This document shows, piece by piece, positions 1-4,827 of a DNA stretch of 6,630 nucleotides; position 1 is the stretch's first letter; every line of letters starts with the position of its first letter. The stretch comes from Gemmatimonadota bacterium. Its GTDB lineage: Bacteria > Gemmatimonadota > Gemmatimonadetes > Longimicrobiales > Gaopeijiaceae. The position numbers were made by a program, and so were the translations under genes. The notes under the pieces were generated by a model. The model saw only the letters and a list, made by a program, of their open reading frames with translations, had not been told where the DNA came from and searched no databases. The stretch covers positions 1 to 6,630 of the forward strand of contig WGEM01000046.1 of assembly GCA_015492755.1 (NCBI GenBank). Direction: 5' to 3'.

Positions 1-93
1 CAGGTGTGCAAGCCGAAGTTCAGCCTCGAAGTCGTCTGGCGCATCAGCAAAGTGCTGGGCATTGGCCTCGAGGAACTGCTGGATCCGCGTTGA
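1..93 (+). CDS. XRE/Cro-C1-type helix-turn-helix regulator, C-terminal fragment
   Basis: Frame 1 is open from the first base and ends in TGA at 91-93, giving 30 residues with no start inside the window. The fragment reads 'KPKFSLEVVWRISKVLG' followed by 'IGLEELLDPR'. This matches the last two helices of small XRE-family proteins, where a 'PSLxxAxxIAxxLGVxLEELF' ending follows the recognition helix. Such proteins are usually about 65-80 residues long and bind operator DNA as dimers in the cytoplasm, often controlling their own neighbourhood. The recognition helix itself lies before the window, so DNA binding cannot be judged. The next gene on the same strand starts 234-267 bases downstream across a structured leader, so co-transcription is uncertain. 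The family call rests on a short tail and could be wrong. Confidence 0.68.
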   Translation, partial: QVCKPKFSLEVVWRISKVLGIGLEELLDPR

Positions 94-202
94 CGAAAAA
101 CGGATCGTCGTTAGGGGGTTGCATCGGGCTCGGGGCCAGGGGCATTAGTTCGATGCGGTGGCCTGTGGCGTGCCAAGTGATCGCCCCCTCCACCGAAGTA
201 CT

Positions 203-244
203 CTTCCCCTGACTTGCGGTCGAGTCGTCCAAGGCAGGGGGAAG
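203..244 (+). other. Imperfect stem-loop in the leader between the HTH gene and the first propeller gene
   Basis: Bases 203-209 (CTTCCCC) pair with 238-244 (GGGGAAG). After one bulged G at 237, bases 210-211 (TG) pair with 235-236 (CA). After an A/G mismatch, bases 213-216 (CTTG) pair with 230-233 (CAAG). That gives 13 base pairs closing a 13-base loop. No run of T follows on either side, so it is not a textbook intrinsic terminator. It could be a weak terminator for the HTH gene, a 5' leader structure of the propeller operon, or chance in GC-rich DNA. Apart from this structure I see no convincing promoter or gene in 94-359. Confidence 0.45.
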
Positions 245-359
245 CAGGAAGGGGAAGGTCGCGGAGCGAGTGCGCCCATGACTTCGATGCTCGACAATAC
301 AGCTCATAACCCGGACTGACTCTGCTATGACGCGTGTGTCGGCGAGACGGCGAGTCCAC

Positions 360-1466
360 ATGCCCGATCACCGCCCCCGCTGGTGCCCCGTACTCCTCGC
401 GGCAATCGTGGCGGTCGGGCTGACCGTGGCATCCGGATGCACCGCGGAATCATCCCCAGACAGCCGCGCGGTGGGGATCGCCTTCGACACACTGGCACGC
501 ATCAGCTTTGCGGGCTTGCCGACCCCGGAGCCGAATGCCCCTGTGGCCGTCTCTCCGCGTTCCGGTCGCTACGCAATTGCACCGAGAGCGGACGACGGGC
601 AGATCATGATCTTCGAACCCACGGGAGAGCCGTTCCGGACGATCGGATCCTTCGGGGAGGGCCCCGGAGAGTTCAAAAGGGTGACGTCCCTTCTGTTCGG
701 TCCGGACGATTCGTTGTACGTCTTCGATTCCACGAATGGTCGGATGTCAGTTTTCGGACCCGATCTTCACTTCGACCGGGATGCCGGTATGCGCGTGCAC
801 TTCTTCTCTGTCGCGTGGGCAGCACCGGGGGTTCTGGCGGTCCAGGGCAGGTTCCGGGACTTGGAGGCCCCCGGCTTCCGAGCTCGACTGTACAGAGATG
901 GTCGGATGATCCCCTTCGCGTACGAGTCGGGAATCCAGTACATGAACCAGGTCGAGTCCAACTACCGGCCGATGTCCCCGGCGGTGGACTCCGGAGTGTG
1001 GATCTCGGAATTCAGGAGTATCGGTGCACGCCGGTTTCTCGCCGACGGTTCCGTGGCCGAGGAGGTGGATCTCGAAACGGAGTTCATGCAGGTCGTGCCC
1101 GAGAATGCCGCTGCCTGGGAGGGCCTGATCGACACGAGGGCGGGAGTCCTCGGAATCAGTCAGGACAATTCCGGAGCCCTCTGGTTCCTGATCGGGCTGC
1201 CCGCCCGGCGGCTTCCCGAGCCACCGGCAACCAGGCACACCGAGCGCCCTGCCACCACAATCACCCCTGACGACCTGGCCGATCATGTCCTTGGCGTCAC
1301 GGACCGAGCTCGCACGGCCTGGCTGGCGCGACGGAGCTTCGACTACTTGGACGGGAACCTACTTCCGGACGGGCGCGCGTACCTCTGGTCCGAGGACTTG
1401 CTCGGTGAAAAGTCGCTGACGGTTGTTCGATTGTTGATCGATGATTCCCCAAAACCAAAGGAGTAA
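360..1466 (+). CDS. 6-bladed (NHL-type) beta-propeller lipoprotein, first copy
   Basis: Predicted exported propeller of about 368 residues from the ATG at 360. That start gives a compact signal peptide: a basic start, then a hydrophobic run 'PVLLAAIVAVGLTVASGC' ending at Cys27 (codon 438-440). A partial GGCGAG lies upstream at 349-354. An ATG at 327 in the same frame would add 11 residues and has no visible ribosome site. The lipobox-like 'ASGC' has Ala at -3, which is tolerated but not ideal. Near residues 99-105 the 'GEGPGEF' motif is followed by 'LLFGPDDSLYVFDS', a typical first blade of NHL-like propellers, and further blade strands continue to the C-terminus. Members of this group are membrane-anchored; their ligands are mostly unknown. 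I see no catalytic motif. The last codons, AAG GAG, serve as the Shine-Dalgarno of the next gene, so the two are probably translationally coupled. Confidence 0.9.
   Translation: MPDHRPRWCPVLLAAIVAVGLTVASGCTAESSPDSRAVGIAFDTLARISFAGLPTPEPNAPVAVSPRSGRYAIAPRADDGQIMIFEPTGEPFRTIGSFGEGPGEFKRVTSLLFGPDDSLYVFDSTNGRMSVFGPDLHFDRDAGMRVHFFSVAWAAPGVLAVQGRFRDLEAPGFRARLYRDGRMIPFAYESGIQYMNQVESNYRPMSPAVDSGVWISEFRSIGARRFLADGSVAEEVDLETEFMQVVPENAAAWEGLIDTRAGVLGISQDNSGALWFLIGLPARRLPEPPATRHTERPATTITPDDLADHVLGVTDRARTAWLARRSFDYLDGNLLPDGRAYLWSEDLLGEKSLTVVRLLIDDSPKPKE
1457..1463 (+). promoter_or_regulatory. Strong Shine-Dalgarno (AAAGGAG) for the ATG at 1469
   Basis: AAAGGAG lies five bases before the ATG at 1469 and overlaps the last two codons and stop of the upstream propeller gene. 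It is the best ribosome site in the window. It points to 1469, not 1498, as the original start of the small Cys-rich protein, although the frame opened at 1469 leads to a stop after about 41 codons. Confidence 0.75.
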
Positions 1467-1468
1467 CC

Positions 1469-1497
1469 ATGCGTAGGACACTATTAAGGTCCTTATC
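1469..1497 (+). other. Probable out-of-frame signal-peptide start of the Cys-rich protein
   Basis: From the ATG at 1469 the first nine codons read 'MRRTLLRSL', a classic basic signal-peptide beginning. The frame then runs off into a serine/arginine-rich, signal-less reading and stops after 41 codons. If A1495 is read twice, equivalent to one lost base, the protein continues as 'I-MGLGLAVSTPPAAA'. That is a complete signal peptide with n-region, hydrophobic core and an Ala-rich cleavage region, for a protein of about 143 residues. This is the visible trace of a one-base deletion, real or from sequencing. Confidence 0.65.
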
Positions 1498-1899
1498 ATG
1501 GGCCTCGGACTTGCAGTCTCAACTCCGCCGGCGGCGGCCTCAGGGCCGGGAGTGTGCGGCGACTGCGAGGAAGAGTTCTATCAGTGGCCGTTGAAGCAAC
1601 ATACTAGCCCATCGAGCTCTACGGGGGACGACAGTTGTAGTCGTTATACCTGCCACTCCGGCGACAAAGCAGGAAGTTGTCTGGCCTACCACCCATCAGG
1701 CTGTGGTCTTGCGTCTATACCCGATCTAGAATCAATCGAAGACGACCCTGAATCGCTCGACGCCGTGCTGGCTGTCGACGGGGTGAAGGTGGCGACGGCG
1801 CCGGACGGAGGGCGCATCCTGCTCGACTGCGCAGGCGTGAACGCTCTTGTGTACATCGCACCGCGAGGGTTCCCGGAGCACGATCGCGTGAGCGAATGA
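1498..1899 (+). CDS. Small cysteine-rich exported protein, apparent N-terminal frameshift
   Basis: I do not recognise a named family. The body from the ATG at 1498 is 133 residues. Residues 1-14 are a hydrophobic, Ala-ending stretch that looks like the second half of a signal peptide whose basic start lies in another frame at 1469. The mature part has seven cysteines (20, 23, 47, 52, 61, 69, 111). They include a C-x2-C pair and a cluster C52-H53, C61-x3-H65-x3-C69, so disulfides or metal binding are possible. A low-complexity 'SPSSSTGDDS' linker separates these clusters. The C-terminal part is acidic, then ends with strands around 'GGRILLDCAGVNALVYIAP'. The gene sits 2 bp (from 1469) after one propeller lipoprotein and 28 bp before the next, so it is probably made and exported with them. 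Bases around 1570-1730 look less GC-rich than their surroundings. If 1498 is really used as start, export would be weak because no positive charge precedes the core. Confidence 0.7.
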   Translation: MGLGLAVSTPPAAASGPGVCGDCEEEFYQWPLKQHTSPSSSTGDDSCSRYTCHSGDKAGSCLAYHPSGCGLASIPDLESIEDDPESLDAVLAVDGVKVATAPDGGRILLDCAGVNALVYIAPRGFPEHDRVSE

Positions 1900-1927
1900 G
1901 GCAGTTCTCCACGGGCGAGAAGCGTTC

Positions 1928-3193
1928 GTGACCCAGGGGCCGCGGCTTCGAAGACGCCCCGTGGGGCCTCCCGCCTTGAACACGCGCGGGCTGGGGCGTG
2001 TGAGCGCCCCGGCCCTCCCTCCGGTGGACGCGCCCGGTCGCGGCGTCCTCTTGCTCAGCCTGATGCTGGCTGTGATCGGCCTCGGATGCGCGGATGCGGG
2101 CGCGCCGACGTCCACGGCAACTCCACCAGTTGTAGCCAACCGCGTCCACAAGGAAGGCGCTTCCGGTGGGGTTTTTACGCTCGTGGAGGACCTCCGCGTC
2201 GGGTTGGACGGGCGAGCTGCGGAACGGGGTTTCCAGAGCGTCGCTGCGATCGAGGTGGGCGAGGACGGTTCGATCTTCGTTCTGGACTTCGACACGCAGC
2301 AGGTATCGCGATTCGACAGTCACGGCAGTCCGCTGGCCGTATTCGCTGGGAAGGGGTCTGCTGACCAACAACTCACACAGGCTGCAGGCCTTAGCCTTGC
2401 GCCCGACGGCACAGTGTGGGTGTGGGACTATGGTCGCGACCGCTTCGCGGTGTACAGCCGGCGCGGGACGTACCTGAAGTCCGTCGGCCGAATCGTGGAG
2501 GGGACCCTCTTCCCCTGGAGGGGCGGGTTTCTGGCCGATGGTCGGCTCGTGGATTGGGGGGTCCGCCTCGGACCGAAGCCCGCTTCCGGCGGTACGCAAT
2601 CCATATCATACGTTCCGGCGCCGATGGGCCAGGAGGGCGGTCCGTCAGAGGAGTCCATCATGCCGGTGGAATTCGTGGCTCCACTGAGCCGCGGTGGCCG
2701 GCGCATTCCGTATGCCTCCAATCGGACTGTCGCGGTGGAGCGCAATGGTGACCTGTGGCTCGCTGACCCCTCGGTGTACCGGGTCCACAGGCGCGCCCCT
2801 TCGGGTGACACACTCCTTACGTTCTCGCTCGAGGTGGAAGCCGCAGCTGTGTCCGAGACACAGATCGACTCGATCCTGGCGGCACAGCTTCCCTTCAGGG
2901 AAGGTCGCCGGCTTCAACGCGACGAAATCCCCTCCCGCTTGCCGATCGTGCGGCGGTTGTTCTCTGACGAGGTCTACGTCTACGTGATGCCGCACGATGC
3001 GTTTGACGAGCTGGGCACGGTGATCGATGTGTTCCAGCACGACGGTCTCTTCGTTGACCGCGTACGCCGCCCCATCCAGGCGATGTTTCCGTTTCCGGCC
3101 CCTGTCGCTCGAGCCGGTTACATCTATGCCGGCGTCCAGGATTCACTCGGGGAGTTCGTCTCACGCTTGAGGCTCGAAGAACGGGGAGGGTAG
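1928..3193 (+). CDS. 6-bladed (NHL-type) beta-propeller lipoprotein, second copy
   Basis: A 421-residue exported propeller starting at GTG 1928, with a weak GAGAAG five bases upstream. A hydrophobic core 'VLLLSLMLAVIGLGC' ends at Cys54, a plausible but imperfect lipobox (Gly at -3). The 39 residues before the core are unusually long for a signal peptide, so an in-frame GTG at 2000 (CTGGGG at 1991-1996) may be the true start. Mature blades begin around residues 105-122 ('VGEDGSIFVLDFD'). A degenerate first-blade turn follows at 139-143 ('FAGKG', where the other copies have a G-x-GP-x-EF motif), then 'LAPDGTVWVWD' at 157-167. The end, 'GYIYAGVQDSLGEFVSRLRLE', is the usual closing blade. No catalytic residues are evident. 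It is the third gene of the cluster with the first propeller and the Cys-rich protein, and probably shares their transcript. Confidence 0.9.
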   Translation: MTQGPRLRRRPVGPPALNTRGLGRVSAPALPPVDAPGRGVLLLSLMLAVIGLGCADAGAPTSTATPPVVANRVHKEGASGGVFTLVEDLRVGLDGRAAERGFQSVAAIEVGEDGSIFVLDFDTQQVSRFDSHGSPLAVFAGKGSADQQLTQAAGLSLAPDGTVWVWDYGRDRFAVYSRRGTYLKSVGRIVEGTLFPWRGGFLADGRLVDWGVRLGPKPASGGTQSISYVPAPMGQEGGPSEESIMPVEFVAPLSRGGRRIPYASNRTVAVERNGDLWLADPSVYRVHRRAPSGDTLLTFSLEVEAAAVSETQIDSILAAQLPFREGRRLQRDEIPSRLPIVRRLFSDEVYVYVMPHDAFDELGTVIDVFQHDGLFVDRVRRPIQAMFPFPAPVARAGYIYAGVQDSLGEFVSRLRLEERGG

Positions 3194-3220
3194 GCAAAGG
3201 TCCGGAGCTGAGGACTCTGT

Positions 3221-3272
3221 CTTGCCGGCCGTGGGTTCGCCGCGCTGCGGGCCTCAGTGTAGGGCCGGCAAG
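3221..3272 (+). repeat. Perfect 10-bp inverted repeat with a nested small hairpin
   Basis: CTTGCCGGCC at 3221-3230 is exactly complementary to GGCCGGCAAG at 3263-3272, separated by 32 bases. Inside the loop, CCGC (3240-3243) and GCGG (3247-3250) form a second small hairpin. A competing pairing, CTGAGG (3208-3213) with CCTCAG (3252-3257), is also possible. It begins 28 bases after the stop of the second propeller gene, where an operon terminator or mRNA 3' end would be expected, but no T-run follows. A smaller hairpin, CCAGC (3325-3329) with GCTGG (3335-3339), lies downstream. Otherwise 3194-3581 shows no supportable gene; the open frame from GTG 3393 has an Arg/Pro-rich, non-protein-like reading before the signal peptide at 3582. 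Confidence 0.5.
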
Positions 3273-3581
3273 CTGTGTACCAGCAGCACTGCGCCCGTGG
3301 ATCGGGACCGCATCTCGCGCCCTTCCAGCATGCCGCTGGAGCCCGCGTGCGTCATCCGGACAGGAAGACGTAGCGTAAGACGCTCATCCTAGGTGCAACG
3401 GATGGAAACATTCGCCGGTAGCCACCAGAGTCCCTACCCACGGAAGCCGCGTGTGGTCTGGCCGCGCGCTCCAGTCCCGTGTGAACGCTCGGGCCGTGCG
3501 GGAACAACTCCACGGCGTGCTCCAGGCGACGTCCCCCGATTCTGCCACCTTGTTCGCCTACGTAGAGGCCCGACTGTCGAA

Positions 3582-4082
3582 ATGATCCGAATCACAGCTC
3601 GGCGGGTCGCGCTAGGGGCGGGTATCGTGATGACCATCTGCGCCGGAGCGTTGTCAAACCTCGCCGCCCAGGAGGCGTCTCCCGCGCAGACGTGGGTGAT
3701 CGACCCCGTCCCCGTGACGGAGGTGGATGGTTCCGGAGATCCCTACGGCGGGCCGTTCCGGTTCGTCAACGATGCCATGCTCCTGAGCGACGGAACGCTC
3801 GTCGTGCTCCAACGGGCACGGGATTTCTTCGAGCTGCGCTACTTCGACGCCGAGGGGAGGAGGCTCGGAAGTGCCGGTGGGAGTGGGGACGGGCCCTTCG
3901 AGTTCCGGACGCCGGTGTACGGTCTCAACCGGCTCGATGGAGATTCGGTGTTCGTGGTCAGTCGGGCGGCCCGCTACGCGGTCTTCGGGCCGCGGGGTGA
4001 AGAGGTGCGGTCGGGGCGACTCCCGTTCACCTTCCAATGGTCAGCAGTGCCCCTCTCCCTCGCGGACTCCGACACCTTCTGA
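3582..4082 (+). CDS. Exported 6-bladed beta-propeller protein, third copy, N-terminal part (frameshifted)
   Basis: N-terminal 166 residues of a propeller gene interrupted by a stop at 4080-4082. The ATG at 3582 is chosen because it opens a good signal peptide: basic 'MIRITARR', hydrophobic core to about residue 27, cleavage near 'LAAQEA' at 29-32. No lipobox is seen, so this copy is probably secreted or periplasmic rather than lipid-anchored. The same frame is open back to GTG 3393 but is unconvincing as protein, and no good ribosome site is visible before either start. 'GSGDGPFEF' at residues 100-108 corresponds to the 'GEGPGEF' motif of the first copy. The last residues, 'VPLSLADSDTF', continue naturally into the other frame. 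It lies 388 bases after the second propeller gene and may have its own promoter, which I cannot identify. Confidence 0.8.
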   Translation: MIRITARRVALGAGIVMTICAGALSNLAAQEASPAQTWVIDPVPVTEVDGSGDPYGGPFRFVNDAMLLSDGTLVVLQRARDFFELRYFDAEGRRLGSAGGSGDGPFEFRTPVYGLNRLDGDSVFVVSRAARYAVFGPRGEEVRSGRLPFTFQWSAVPLSLADSDTF

Positions 4083-4810
4083 CGTGGAGGATGTCCGACG
4101 AGAGCTACGGACAGAGGGACCTCCGCGGTGCGCCACCGAGCCGATCGAGGTTGGTCGTGGAAGTCATTGAACTGTCGTCGGGCGCCTCCAGGGCGGTCGG
4201 TGCCGTCGACGGTGGCACGACACACATGACAGAGGAGGGGCTCTACCTCCACACACCATTTGATGGCTTCTCACGCGTCGAGGGAGGAGGCGGGTGGGTG
4301 TGGTTCGCGAACACGCGTGACCCTTACCTGACGGGGGTGTCCGTCCGTGACACGACGCTCCGCGTTCGTGTACCCCTGCCGGATCCGCGGCCCGTGACGG
4401 CCCGGGATCGGAGCGCCTGGAAGGAGTTCGATCTCACTGGAGTATCGGAGGCCATCCGGGCGCAGTACGCGCGCCACCATCGCACGGTGGAGTTCCCGGA
4501 GGTCATGCCCAGGATGGAGTACCTGACGTTGGAGCCGGACGGAACGGTGTGGGTCCAGCGGTACGCGCCTGCGTGGAGTACGGAAGACTACACCTGGGAC
4601 GTCTACAGCACGGAGGGGGTGCGCGTCGCCGTCGCAACGCTACCGTATGCGTTGATCGGGCCTGGCGGGCGGCGGCGAACCGGGAGCGAGATTTCGAACC
4701 CCGTGCGGGGTATCCTCGGAGACCGGATGGTGATTCGGGCCACGAACGAGTGGGACGAGAATATCGTTCGCGTGCTTCGCATCCGAAGGGGACGGGATAG
4801 GTCGCGGTGA
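4037..4810 (+). CDS. Exported 6-bladed beta-propeller protein, third copy, C-terminal part (frameshifted)
   Basis: Remaining blades of the gene begun at 3582. This frame has no signal peptide. Its start at ATG 4037 lies inside the preceding frame, and the first roughly 14 residues are probably not native. Reading C4079 twice joins '...LADSDTF' to 'LTWRMSDESYG', giving a single protein of about 409 residues. That agrees with the lengths of the two neighbouring copies (368-379 and 397-421). Blade strands are clear: 'LVVEVIELSSG', 'GGWVWFANTRDPY', 'LTLEPDGTVWVQRYAP', 'YTWDVYSTEG', and the closing 'GDRMVIRATNEWDENIVRVLRI'. The function and ligand are unknown. The gene ends 17 bases before the stop of the convergent minus-strand gene. 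The gap contains a run of seven C and no clear terminator hairpin. Confidence 0.8.
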   Translation: MVSSAPLPRGLRHLLTWRMSDESYGQRDLRGAPPSRSRLVVEVIELSSGASRAVGAVDGGTTHMTEEGLYLHTPFDGFSRVEGGGGWVWFANTRDPYLTGVSVRDTTLRVRVPLPDPRPVTARDRSAWKEFDLTGVSEAIRAQYARHHRTVEFPEVMPRMEYLTLEPDGTVWVQRYAPAWSTEDYTWDVYSTEGVRVAVATLPYALIGPGGRRRTGSEISNPVRGILGDRMVIRATNEWDENIVRVLRIRRGRDRSR

Positions 4811-4827
4811 GGTCGAGCGCGCCCCCC

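Noticed and set aside
44..361. Minus-strand open frames over the leader (up to 105 codons)
   Set aside because: No ribosome site, no recognisable domain, and they overlap the 3' end of the HTH fragment; better explained as chance.
383..1270. 295-codon plus-strand frame inside the first propeller gene, and the minus-strand frame at 747-1286
   Set aside because: Arg/Gly-rich shadows of a gene with clear signal peptide and blade motifs; no ribosome site or domain of their own.
1469..1594. A separate 41-codon peptide gene from ATG 1469
   Set aside because: After the first nine residues the reading is Arg/Ser-rich and unlike any exported peptide, whereas the alternate frame completes the signal peptide exactly.
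1715..2599. Long minus-strand open frame opposite the small protein and second propeller
   Set aside because: Arg/Pro/Ser-rich composition without motifs; it mirrors the plus-strand propeller gene with good blade motifs, as expected for a shadow frame in GC-rich DNA.
3221..3340. Integron attC or insertion-sequence end suggested by the inverted repeats
   Set aside because: No RYYYAAC/GTTRRRY core sites, no flanking target duplication and no transposase or integrase in the window.
3393..3581. N-terminal extension of the third propeller gene from GTG 3393 or ATG 3402
   Set aside because: The 63 extra residues are Arg/Pro-rich with no domain character and would bury a well-formed signal peptide beginning at 3582.
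4070..4090. Programmed +1 frameshift like the prfB 'CTT TGA C' site at the third propeller stop (TTC TGA C)
   Set aside because: The restoring shift is -1, not +1. The +1 frame gives an unrelated reading that stops soon after, and no Shine-Dalgarno-like stimulator or slippery heptamer is present.
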